Of a stretch of 54,875 nt of DNA, positions 47,515 through 54,875 are shown one piece after another; position 1 is the stretch's first letter; every line of letters begins with the position of its first letter. The DNA is taken from assembly GCA_902564535.1 (NCBI GenBank), contig CACFBG010000007.1:1-54875 (forward strand), written 5' to 3'. The notes beneath the pieces are model-generated. The model was not told the origin of the DNA and searched no databases. It saw only the letters and a list, made by a program, of their open reading frames with translations. A program made the position numbers and the translations under genes. This DNA comes from an uncultured Prochlorococcus sp. GTDB lineage: Bacteria > Cyanobacteriota > Cyanobacteriia > PCC-6307 > Cyanobiaceae.

Positions 47515-48756
47515 TTGGGCCTATTGGTTGATTCTATCTGGTCTCCTATAGGTGGAGGTATTACAGCTCCTAGAGGTTTTAAAGCTTCTGGAATAATTGC
47601 TGGTTTGAAATCTTCTTCCAAGCCAGATTTGGCGTTATTAGTTGCACCTCAGGGTGCAACATGTGCAGGAACTTTTACACAATCTTTAGCACGAGCTGCA
47701 TGCATTGATTTGTGTATTCAACGTTTGCTGGTAACAGAATCTCGAGTACGCGCTGTGTTGATAAATTCTGGACAAGCCAACGCTTGCACAGGTGAGAGAG
47801 GATTGCAAGATAGTCTTAAGGCAACGGAAGAAGTTGCCAATCTTCTTGGGATTTTGCCTGAAGAAACCTTGATTTGCTCTACAGGTGTGATTGGTAGTCC
47901 AATACCAATGCAAAATCTTCTTCCAGCCCTTGATCAACTTGTGAAAGAGTTATCTGTAGAAGGAGGCCATTCAGCTTCTAGAGCGATTCTGACAACTGAT
48001 CTTGTAGAAAAAGAAATAGCATTTGAGGCAAATTTAGGTGGTAAAGTTGTTCGTATAGGAGGCATGGCAAAAGGATCAGGAATGATATATCCCAACATGG
48101 CAACTATGTTGGGATATATCACTTGTGATATTGGAATGCCTAGTAAAATTTGGAAAAAAGTTATACATAAAATTGTCAATAATTCTTTTAACTCGATAAC
48201 TGTTGATGGAGATACAAGTACGAACGATACTGTACTAGCTTTTGCTCAAGGGGAATTTTTATCTGAGGTTTATTGGCCACAATTGGAACAGGGATTATTG
48301 CTGGTTGCTCAACATCTTGCAAAAGCGATAGCTAGAGATGGGGAGGGAGCTAACTGCTTAATAGAAGTTTTAGTGAAAGGTACATCTAATGAACAAGAAG
48401 CCCGACAAATTGCTCGAGTAATAGTGAATTCGTCTTTGGTCAAAACGGCTATTAATGGTTGTGATCCGAACTGGGGCCGTATTATTGCAGCAGCAGGTAG
48501 TTCTGGTGTATTTTTTGATTTAAAAAAAGTTAATTTATGGATTGGATCTTTTCAATTAATGCGATCTGGCGAGCCAATTAAATTTAATAAGCTAGAAATT
48601 TCTAGTTATATGCAAGATAAAATGAAAGGAAAATATCTTCAAAATGATTGCATACCGATTAAATTAGAAGTTGGCAATGGCAAAGGTTGCGGCTTTGCTT
48701 GGGGTTGTGATCTCTCAGATGAATACGTGCGGATCAATGCCGATTACACAACCTAA
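47515..48756 (+). CDS. argJ: Bifunctional glutamate N-acetyltransferase / amino-acid N-acetyltransferase
   Basis: ArgJ recycles the acetyl group in arginine synthesis. The 413-aa precursor self-cleaves at the conserved Thr in MIYPNMATMLGYIT to give alpha and beta chains. Other marks are APQGATCAGTFTQ, LINSGQANACTG and the C-terminal SDEYVRINADYTT. The start is TTG at 47515; an ATG at 47493 is out of frame and hits a stop. The cleavage region is also the site of a perfect 16-bp DNA inverted repeat. Two decayed look-alikes of its last 40 nt lie downstream (51.25 and 51.52 kb). Confidence 0.95.
   Translation: MGLLVDSIWSPIGGGITAPRGFKASGIIAGLKSSSKPDLALLVAPQGATCAGTFTQSLARAACIDLCIQRLLVTESRVRAVLINSGQANACTGERGLQDSLKATEEVANLLGILPEETLICSTGVIGSPIPMQNLLPALDQLVKELSVEGGHSASRAILTTDLVEKEIAFEANLGGKVVRIGGMAKGSGMIYPNMATMLGYITCDIGMPSKIWKKVIHKIVNNSFNSITVDGDTSTNDTVLAFAQGEFLSEVYWPQLEQGLLLVAQHLAKAIARDGEGANCLIEVLVKGTSNEQEARQIARVIVNSSLVKTAINGCDPNWGRIIAAAGSSGVFFDLKKVNLWIGSFQLMRSGEPIKFNKLEISSYMQDKMKGKYLQNDCIPIKLEVGNGKGCGFAWGCDLSDEYVRINADYTT
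48083..48121. repeat. Perfect 16-bp inverted repeat inside argJ
   Basis: Arms TGATATATCCCAACAT (48083-48098) and ATGTTGGGATATATCA (48106-48121) are exact reverse complements around a 7-nt spacer. In mRNA this would form a strong hairpin within the codons of the autoproteolysis site. Confidence 0.9.
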
Positions 48757-49027
48757 CCTGAAAGCTGTTGTGTAGCAAGGGATTTGGAGAGAGGTATATT
48801 GCTTTTACCAGCTTTGTACCAGTTAATTCGTACATAGCTTATTGAGAAAATTACTTAATAATCACTAAACTGTCAGTTAGCAATAAATCAATTAGATATG
48901 TCTCAATAATGAATTTATGCTTTCAAGATCTTTTATAGTAATTCTTTGAAAAGTAATTCATATAAAATTAAAATTCATTATTTTTTAATCGCCATCTTTA
49001 ATTATTTTATTTCAACCACTATAGATT

Positions 49028-51133
49028 TTGACTCTAAAACTCTCTAAAAATAAAAAATTATATCAATTATCAGCTGATGAGTTGTTGAACCAAGCTTTTC
49101 AATTTCATGCTAGAGGCAATATTGAAGAAGCATATATTTATTATAGTGTTTTTTTAGAATTAGGCTTTTACGATCCACAGGCTTTATGTAATTTAGCTGT
49201 AATATTAAAGAATCAAGGCTTATTTGCTAAATCTTTATTGTTATATAAACAAGTTATTAGGCTTTCTCCCAGATTTCATGATGCATATTTAAATCTAGGT
49301 AATCTATATAAAAAAATAGGTCAGTTAAATCAAGCAGAGATTTCCACTAAAATAGCAATAGAAATTATTCCTGACAACCCTATTACTCATTTGAATCTTG
49401 GATTAATTTATCAAGATCAAGATAAATTAGATCGCTCTGAGTTATTCCTGAGAAAAGCAATTTTATTGCAACCAGATTTAATGAAAGCAAGAATTAATCT
49501 TGCTTCAATAATGTTCTCTAAAGGCAACAAAAGTGATTCACTTTTGATCTTCTTAGATCTTATAAAGAAATCTGTTAAGGAACAAAATGTTTACTTTCTT
49601 GCCGTAACTATTTTAAAGCAATGTGATTTTGCAAATATATCTCTTAATAATTTAAGAGAACTTGTGAAATTACTTTTGATGAGAGAGGATATTTCTCATC
49701 AGGATTTATTGCCTGCAATAAATCATCTATATAGCAGACAATTTTTGTCTGATCTTGCAGATGAAACAAATAATTCATTTTCAAAGGACTCATTTTATAC
49801 ATTGATACAGGATGAATTATTGATATTAGCAATGGGCCTTATTAGGTTTGATTCTTTTCATTGGGAAAAAGCTTTTCGAAAAATACGAAAAGATATTTGT
49901 TTAACTATTGATTCTAAATTTGATATACTTCAGACTAGTTATTTAGATTTTATAATAGCATTAGCCAAACAATGCTTTCTTAATGAGTATGTTTTCTTTT
50001 GTGATGAAGATGAAAGCATTGCTTTGGAAAATCTTTATTTAAAGTGCACACCTTTTGAAGCAAATGAACTATTAATTGCTACTATTTCATCTTATATACC
50101 TTTGTTTGAAATTGTTAAGAGTAAGCCATTTATTGTTGATAAATTTTCTTCGAAGAATTCCATGAAAAATTTATTCAAGCTTCAATTATTTGATTTAGTT
50201 TATGAGAAAAAGTTAGTAAATAATATTCAAAAAATTGGATCGATTAATGATATTACTTCTCAATTAGTTCGTTCTCAATATGAAGAAAATCCTTATCCAA
50301 GATGGATGTTTTCAACTTTAGTATTAGAGGATAAATATCCTTTAAGTTTAGCTATTAATAAAGAAATAAAGCCTAATAAAATTGTAGCTAAGTCTTCGCA
50401 ATCGAAATTGCGTGTTTTAATAGCTGGTTGTGGTACTGGTCAGCAAGTAATTAGTGCACAAAGGTATGACAATGCAGAAATTACAGCAATTGATTTGAGT
50501 TTATCTAGCTTAGCTTACGCAAAAAGAAAAGCATTGGAGCTTGGCATTAAAAATGTTCGTTTTATACATATGGATATTCTTGATTTACACTTATTAAAAA
50601 CAAATTTTGATGTGATTGAATCTACTGGTGTTCTTCATCACATGCGCAATCCATTACAAGGATTAAAGGCATTATCAAACTCCTTGAGGTCTGATGGATT
50701 TATTAAATTGGCCTTATATAGTGAAATAGCTAGAAGTGAGATAGTAAAAATGATAGATTATGTTACTCGCAAGAACATAATGCCTACTCAGAAGAATATT
50801 AGAAGTTTTAGAAGAGATTGTTTTTTAGGTTTATTTCCAGAGATAACCGATTTCTATTATATTAGTGATTTTTATTCAACTTCAATGTGTCGAGATTTGT
50901 GCTTTCATGCAATGGAACATAGATATAGAATTTCACAAATTAATGACTTCTTAAGAATGAATGGATTAGAATTTTTAGGTTTTGTTTTAGACCAAAAATA
51001 TAAGGAGATGTATAATAAAACCTTTCCTGAGGATAAGCTTATGATTAACTTGAAAAATTGGAATATTTTTGAAGAAAAATATAAAAACACTTTTATGGCA
51101 ATGTTTCAGTTTTGGGTTAAAAAGATTGAATAG
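49028..51133 (+). CDS. TPR protein fused to a SAM-dependent methyltransferase
   Basis: A 701-aa protein. Residues about 15-180 form TPR repeats (for example LCNLAVILKNQGLFAKSLLL, AYLNLGNLYKKIGQLNQAE, HLNLGLIYQDQDKLDRSELF). A poorly conserved middle follows. The class I methyltransferase domain starts near 458 (LIAGCGTGQQV, then ITAIDLSLSSLAYAK, and VIESTGVLHHM). Similar fusions are common in picocyanobacterial islands; target unknown, possibly glycan or protein. The start is TTG because an in-frame TAG lies two codons upstream. The 271-nt gap before it, after argJ, is AT-rich with no visible gene. Confidence 0.85.
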   Translation: MTLKLSKNKKLYQLSADELLNQAFQFHARGNIEEAYIYYSVFLELGFYDPQALCNLAVILKNQGLFAKSLLLYKQVIRLSPRFHDAYLNLGNLYKKIGQLNQAEISTKIAIEIIPDNPITHLNLGLIYQDQDKLDRSELFLRKAILLQPDLMKARINLASIMFSKGNKSDSLLIFLDLIKKSVKEQNVYFLAVTILKQCDFANISLNNLRELVKLLLMREDISHQDLLPAINHLYSRQFLSDLADETNNSFSKDSFYTLIQDELLILAMGLIRFDSFHWEKAFRKIRKDICLTIDSKFDILQTSYLDFIIALAKQCFLNEYVFFCDEDESIALENLYLKCTPFEANELLIATISSYIPLFEIVKSKPFIVDKFSSKNSMKNLFKLQLFDLVYEKKLVNNIQKIGSINDITSQLVRSQYEENPYPRWMFSTLVLEDKYPLSLAINKEIKPNKIVAKSSQSKLRVLIAGCGTGQQVISAQRYDNAEITAIDLSLSSLAYAKRKALELGIKNVRFIHMDILDLHLLKTNFDVIESTGVLHHMRNPLQGLKALSNSLRSDGFIKLALYSEIARSEIVKMIDYVTRKNIMPTQKNIRSFRRDCFLGLFPEITDFYYISDFYSTSMCRDLCFHAMEHRYRISQINDFLRMNGLEFLGFVLDQKYKEMYNKTFPEDKLMINLKNWNIFEEKYKNTFMAMFQFWVKKIE

Positions 51134-51245
51134 CATTGCTTAAATCTATTTAATAATTATACTATTATAATCTATTAATATTCGCACCATCTATGGCAGT
51201 TGCTCTCAATATCTGAAGCGCCTAAAATAATTTCTTTTTCAATAT

Positions 51246-51287
51246 AATGTTCAAACTAATGCCGATTATACGACATAATCTGAGAGT
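51246..51287 (+). pseudogene. Decayed copy of the argJ 3' end (R1)
   Basis: This stretch aligns without gaps to the last codons and stop of argJ plus bases beyond it (48728-48767); I count about 29 of 40 identical by eye, and most differences are transitions. It still reads VQTNADYTT-stop where argJ reads VRINADYTT-stop. No other argJ homology is seen upstream. It suggests a duplication or insertion scar at the argJ terminus. Confidence 0.55.
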
Positions 51288-51520
51288 CATTATCTACATT
51301 GACTACTTTTTCTAGATATTGATTTGTTTTTGGTGGCTACAGGATATTTAACTTCACTAGAAATATTGCTTGATTTTTTGCAATGAAAATATCTATGGAA
51401 GTATTTTAAAACCACTTTTTTTAAGTAGAACCTTAATGATTGGGTTTTGGGATATAGATTAAGGCTTGTGCCAGTTCTCTCAATAAGAAGAACTCTTGCT
51501 ATGACTGGGGTCTGCCTATC

Positions 51521-51558
51521 ATGTTCAGATTAATACCGACTAACAATCTAATCTTAGA
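51521..51558 (+). pseudogene. Second, more degraded argJ-end-like segment (R2)
   Basis: It shares ATGTTCA and the pattern TAATaCCGAcTA-ACAATCTAATCT with R1 and with the argJ end, using one 1-nt gap. It is more decayed, and the reading frame is lost. Together with R1 it makes two related fragments about 275 nt apart. Confidence 0.4.
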
Positions 51559-51658
51559 CCTCTTGTGCTGCAATAGATTTGCCTGTTATTTTGGTCATAG
51601 TTTAAGTACCAGGAGTTTGTTCCTGACTTTATAAGTACATACTGACTAGAGTAGTTTT

Positions 51659-51777
51659 TAAGAGGTTCCGATGGAGATCAGCCATTGGAGGTAACGGGGA
51701 AAAGTGGTGAAAATCTGCTGCTGTCCCGCAACTGTGAAGTATCGACATTCATCGATACCAGTCAGAATGCCCGCCTT
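51659..51777 (+). promoter_or_regulatory. Cobalamin (B12) riboswitch
   Basis: The core matches the B12 element: AAGTGGTGAAAATC, then GCTGTCCCGCAACTGTGA (the B12 box region, 51703-51737), then a variable hairpin around ATCGACATTCATCGAT, then CCAGTCAGAATGCCCGCC closing near 51775. The flanks AAGAGG and CCTT can pair as P1. It lies 28 nt before the hupE ATG, so binding of adenosylcobalamin or pseudocobalamin should repress hupE. A frame running through it (from 51685) is not a real N-terminus. Confidence 0.92.
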
Positions 51778-51804
51778 AATTCACACTTCGACGAGGATCG
51801 ATCT

Positions 51805-52437
51805 ATGACCTTTTCTTTTTTGGCGCATAAGTATTTTTTTGCATTTTTAATTCCATTATTTCTTTTACTAACTGTTTTAGTTGATCCAGTTTTTGCGCAT
51901 CATCCTTTTGGAATGGGGGATAGTTCTGATCTTTCAGTTGGGCAAGCTTTGATTAGTGGTATGGGTCACCCATTACTTGGACCTGACCATTTACTTTTTC
52001 TGTTAGGTCTTGCTCTTGTGGGATTAAAAAGAACGAAGAAATGGGTTCTACTTCTTTTGGCTGTTGGTTTAGCAGGAAGTGCATTCGTACAGTTGCAGCC
52101 CTTACCTTATCTTCTAACTCCCTGGGCAGAAGCATTTGTCTCATTATCTTTGACAATAGAAGGTTTAATTATTCTAAATATTGTTAGCTCAAAATGGCTT
52201 TTGCCAATGTTTGCTTTACACGGTTACTTGCTTGGGAGCACAATTGTTGGCGCTGAACCTACACCTCTTGTAGGTTATTTTTTGGGACTTCTTCTTGCTC
52301 AAGGCTTTTTGCTTGTACTTGTAACAGGAGCCTCTCAAAAACTGATCAATACGTTTGGTGTGAATCGTCGTCATTTGTTTGCTGGTATTTGGATAGGAAT
52401 AGGAATAGCTTTCTCTTGGGTTGCTCTCATCCCATAG
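51805..52437 (+). CDS. hupE: HupE/UreJ-family metal transporter, probably for cobalt
   Basis: From ATG at 51805 the protein has 210 residues. It has a signal peptide (1-31, ending PVFA), a His-containing mature N-terminus HHPFGMGD, and the family motif HPLLGPDHLLFLLGLAL. About six membrane spans follow. HupE/UreJ proteins move nickel or cobalt. The B12 riboswitch immediately upstream argues for cobalt, needed for the corrinoid pathway that includes cbiD. The start inside the transcript after the riboswitch is preferred over a frame that would begin 120 nt earlier. Confidence 0.9.
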   Translation: MTFSFLAHKYFFAFLIPLFLLLTVLVDPVFAHHPFGMGDSSDLSVGQALISGMGHPLLGPDHLLFLLGLALVGLKRTKKWVLLLLAVGLAGSAFVQLQPLPYLLTPWAEAFVSLSLTIEGLIILNIVSSKWLLPMFALHGYLLGSTIVGAEPTPLVGYFLGLLLAQGFLLVLVTGASQKLINTFGVNRRHLFAGIWIGIGIAFSWVALIP

Positions 52438-52504
52438 CATCCATTAATTAAAAGCTGCCAGGAGACATTAAAAAATATTTATTACGTAAATCTACTTGTG
52501 AATC

Positions 52505-52624
52505 TTAGTTGAAGTTTTTGTTTTTTCCAGCTTGTTCTGCAGTTGCTAGGCGATCAATAGGCATCCAACTTCTAAGATTTGTTGGTAACTGTCGAAAGTC
52601 TATATAATAATAAAAGTATCTTTC
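52505..52624 (-). pseudogene. Short protein-like frame without a normal start
   Basis: The reverse strand reads ERYFYYYIDFRQLPTNLRSW then MPIDRLATAEQAGKNKNFN and TAA, with protein-like composition. The open frame extends upstream to about 52690 with no ATG, GTG or TTG giving a clear start. An ATG one base out of frame lies just before it (ATGAAAGATAC), so a single-base frameshift could have broken a small gene. It may instead be a gene remnant or use a rare start. Confidence 0.35.
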
Positions 52625-52707
52625 ATTATTAGGATATATAATTATGTTTAATCTATTGAAGAAATAGACTTTTTGCTTCCTATTAAAACCAATGCAGAAA
52701 ATTTACT

Positions 52708-53271
52708 ATGAGCGATATTAAATTAAATTTGGGTTGTGGAGAAAGAAAGTTTAACGGTTATATTAATGTTGATAAATTCGGCGATCCAGATATCAAACAT
52801 GATTTGGAATCATTTCCTTGGCCATGGGAGAATGATTCCATTAGCGAGATTCAAATGATACATGTTTTGGAACATTTGGGAAAGGATATAGATATATATT
52901 TTGGTATATTTAAAGAGATATATAGGATATGTAAGCATGGTGCACAGATATATATCGTAGTTCCGCATTTTCGTCATCAGTATTTCTATGATGATCCAAC
53001 ACATGTACGAGTCGTGACACCTCAAGGTTTATTATTATTTTCTAAAAGATTAAATAAAGAATGGGCAGAAAAAGGAAAAACAAATTCACCTCTTGGTATG
53101 TATCTAGATATTAATTTTGAACTTATTAAAACAAGAATTAAGCCTAGTGAAGATTGGTTTAGAATGCACCCAGGGCCAAAATACAATTTAGGATTATTAA
53201 TACAAGAATCTGCTATATATAATAATTTAATTGAGCAATATGAAATGTGGCTTACTGTTATTAAAGATTAA
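52708..53271 (+). CDS. SAM-dependent methyltransferase-like protein
   Basis: A 187-aa protein with a class I methyltransferase core: LNLGCGERKFNGYINVD (motif I), the acidic DIKHDLESFPWPWEND, MIHVLEHLGKDID (motif IV region) and IVVPHFRHQYFYDDPTHVR. The pattern is typical of short O-antigen/glycan-cluster methyltransferases. Substrate unknown. It starts with ATG and stands alone between AT-rich spacers. Confidence 0.82.
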   Translation: MSDIKLNLGCGERKFNGYINVDKFGDPDIKHDLESFPWPWENDSISEIQMIHVLEHLGKDIDIYFGIFKEIYRICKHGAQIYIVVPHFRHQYFYDDPTHVRVVTPQGLLLFSKRLNKEWAEKGKTNSPLGMYLDINFELIKTRIKPSEDWFRMHPGPKYNLGLLIQESAIYNNLIEQYEMWLTVIKD

Positions 53272-53701
53272 TTCTTTAAAAGAGTTGGGTCTTTTGATGA
53301 AGAATTTTCTTTAGTTTAAAGACTATCAATATCTTTAAGTACATTTTTTATCATTTAATATTAGGCAATTTATTTCCTAATATTTCTAAGATAATATTTT
53401 ATTGGTTATTTTGATAGTAAAAATCTGATCATTATTACTTATATCTTCTATAAAATAGATAATGGACAGAGATTAGATAAATTATTTGCTAAGATCAGGT
53501 GATTAATTAATCTAATTTTTTCAAGCGTTCTTATTTTAAATAAAGAGAAGCTAACAAGCCTTTTAATACAGGTAAAGATACCTACTCTGTAAATGTCTAG
53601 AGAGTATTTAGTCTTTGTGAATGGCGCTTAGCCGTTACATATTTTTAATTTATTATTTTTTGACTGGTTTTATTTCAAATCTGCGTTAAAAAGAAATATA
53701 T
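53272..53701. other. 430-nt AT-rich non-coding spacer with hairpins
   Basis: No credible frame is visible. At 53574-53616 the arms AAAGATACCTACTCT and AGAGTATTTAGTCTTT pair over 6 and 5 bp with a central mismatch, and a short GGC-GCTTA-GCC hairpin follows near 53623, with a T-rich run after it. This could be the 3' end of a small RNA with a weak terminator, or the leader of the next gene. I recognise no known family. Confidence 0.3.
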
Positions 53702-54175
53702 ATGTTTGAGATTGAAATGGCTCCATCTACTTATGTTAAAGAGAAGACTTTAAACTTGAAATCTAAATATCATTTTCTTACTACGCATATTAAGTCTAGT
53801 TATAATACAATACAAGGTAAGGTTGTTTCAAAATTTCATATAGAAAATAACGAACTAGATTATATTAGACAATCTTTAAATAGATTAATCGAGAAATCAG
53901 CAGCACCTTATTTAACTAAATCTTTGCAAGAGTCGAATTCTTCTTCTTTTAGCATTGCTTGTAATAATTTAGATCATTCTTATAAAGAAAGAATTGATTG
54001 GACTAGAGGAAGATTTTCAGGAGAATTGATTAAAATCATCATTCAAAATGGTGAGATAGTAGAAAAAGTTTTTCTTACCCCTCAAAGAAATATTATTCAT
54101 GTTAAAAGATCCGAACTAGGAATAATGACTCTTATTTCTTTAAGAATTGGAAAATTATTGAAAGCTTATTTTTGA
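53702..54175 (+). CDS. Hypothetical protein, unrecognised
   Basis: A 157-aa basic protein from ATG 53702 (a second ATG six codons on). It has no signal peptide or clear membrane span. Notable segments are LDYIRQSLNRLIEKSAAPYL, IDWTRGRFSGELIKIIIQNG and EIVEKVFLTPQRNIIHVKRS. Composition suggests a folded alpha/beta domain, but I know no family. Codon use is strongly AT-rich like the surrounding accessory stretch. Confidence 0.6.
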   Translation: MFEIEMAPSTYVKEKTLNLKSKYHFLTTHIKSSYNTIQGKVVSKFHIENNELDYIRQSLNRLIEKSAAPYLTKSLQESNSSSFSIACNNLDHSYKERIDWTRGRFSGELIKIIIQNGEIVEKVFLTPQRNIIHVKRSELGIMTLISLRIGKLLKAYF

Positions 54176-54202
54176 ATATTTAAACGATTTGATAAATTTA
54201 AT

Positions 54203-54739
54203 TTACAATCTTTCGATTGATTTAATTAGCTCGTCGACTTTAGACCAATCCGTTAATTCGTAAACTTGTGATATATCTTTAGGACCATTTGTGATAACCA
54301 TTATAAATAAAATTGCCAATTTATTAGCACAATCTAAGCTAGGATAATCTAATCTCCCTGCGAAAACACCTTTTATATTAGGTTCCCAATTAACTTTTTT
54401 AAGGAATTTAATTATATACGGATTTGTTTCCGGTGTATTTTTTTCTTCTTTTCGAGCTGTAAGATTTAATGAGAAAAAGGCTGTTTTCTTAGAATTTAAA
54501 GCTTCTCTATTTTTATCAATAAACTCATAAACATTCTTTCTATGGTATCCATATCTTACACTTGCACCAATAACTACCTCATTGAAATCATCTAAGTTAC
54601 ATTCATGGGAATTTTCCATTGGGAGGAGCTTAATTTCCTTAGTTTTTCTTAATTTATTTTCTATATATTCACAAATATATTTAGTATGCCCATCTACAGT
54701 AGAATATAAAATTAAAACGCTAGATTTCTCTTTACCCAC
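54203..54739 (-). CDS. hemG: Protoporphyrinogen oxidase HemG (flavodoxin type)
   Basis: A 178-aa flavoprotein closely resembling E. coli HemG, which oxidises protoporphyrinogen IX using menaquinone or another quinone. Shared landmarks are LILYSTVDGHTKYI (FMN loop), VVIGASVRYGYHRK, FFSLNLTARKEEKNTPETNP (first 20 residues), and the long-chain insert region YPSLDCANKLAILFIMVITN, then YELTDWSKVDE. The start is GTG; the nearby ATG is out of frame. Most cyanobacteria use the unrelated HemJ (or HemY), so this looks acquired. Confidence 0.85.
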   Translation of the reverse strand: MGKEKSSVLILYSTVDGHTKYICEYIENKLRKTKEIKLLPMENSHECNLDDFNEVVIGASVRYGYHRKNVYEFIDKNREALNSKKTAFFSLNLTARKEEKNTPETNPYIIKFLKKVNWEPNIKGVFAGRLDYPSLDCANKLAILFIMVITNGPKDISQVYELTDWSKVDELIKSIERL

Positions 54740-54875
54740 TTTTCATAAGTTTAAACTTAACTCATTCTAGTTAACAAAGCATAGAAATTTCTAAAATATC
54801 AATTTCTATTACTTGAATTTCCTTATGCAAAGAAGAATTTTGTTACTTCCTACAGGCAGATTATATAGTTTATAA

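Noticed and set aside
47493-47530. ATG upstream of argJ as its true start after a frameshift
   Set aside because: It reads only 12 codons to a stop; the TTG at 47515 gives a normal ArgJ N-terminus without assuming an error.
51685-51804. N-terminal extension of HupE by 40 residues
   Set aside because: These codons run through the cobalamin riboswitch; the signal peptide begins at the ATG at 51805.
54825-54875. 16-codon frame at the right edge
   Set aside because: Too short and without a ribosome-binding site or recognisable product.
1-54875. CRISPR arrays, insertion sequences, prophage genes, rRNA
   Set aside because: No regularly spaced repeats, transposase, integrase, capsid or rRNA sequence was seen on either strand.

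Overview
The window is 54.9 kb of compact, AT-rich cyanobacterial chromosome, most probably from a low-light-adapted Prochlorococcus. The evidence is gene content and order: grpE-dnaJ, rsgA, murC-murB, a Calvin-cycle type gap2, efp-accB, a TLP40-like cyclophilin, the flavodiiron pair flv3-flv1, and several short proteins that look like marine picocyanobacterial families. Spacers are very short, with frequent 1-8 nt overlaps. Many starts are TTG. I cannot name the strain from sequence alone. There is no rRNA, CRISPR array, insertion sequence or prophage; the only tRNA is tRNA-Gly(CCC).

Layout. 1-15.2 kb is core housekeeping: tRNA modification (dusA), oxidation repair (msrB with an export signal), chaperones (grpE, dnaJ), a TusA-like protein, ribosome maturation (rsgA), a YbaB/EbfC protein, peptidoglycan precursors (murC-murB), carbon fixation (gap2), thiL, a lumenal cyclophilin, efp, accB, pdxA and an SDR protein. 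15.2-18.7 kb holds small picocyanobacterial proteins plus an HNH nuclease gene divergent from a short SNF2/HARP-like helicase gene. 19-26.5 kb holds tRNA-Gly, a class V aminotransferase, cbiD, guaA, two conserved proteins of unknown function and the cell-wall transpeptidase PBP2. 26.5-34.3 kb holds an FMN reductase and flv3-flv1 (oxygen photoreduction), then a complete TRAP transporter dctP-dctQ-dctM. 34.4-38.7 kb is an apparent three-gene operon: an overlooked 59-aa protein, a 1068-aa SNF2 ATPase and a SWIM zinc-finger protein, joined by two 4-nt stop/start overlaps. 38.9-48.8 kb returns to core genes: alaS, speA, ndk, thiO, gatB, coaE, argJ.

From the end of argJ (48.76 kb) to the window end the character changes. 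Genes are sparser, spacers are longer and more AT-rich, and contents look accessory: a TPR-methyltransferase fusion, a cobalamin riboswitch driving a HupE/UreJ-type metal transporter, a small methyltransferase-like protein, an unrecognised protein and an E. coli-type HemG. Two decayed look-alikes of the argJ 3' end lie about 2.5 and 2.8 kb downstream of the intact one. This suggests the argJ terminus has been a repeated insertion or rearrangement point.

Several genes connect by pathway. cbiD and the B12-riboswitch-controlled hupE both concern cobalt/corrinoid supply. thiL and thiO both serve thiamine synthesis. flv3-flv1 and the FMN reductase may form one electron-disposal unit. The two SNF2 loci suggest more DNA-remodelling capacity than expected in so reduced a genome.
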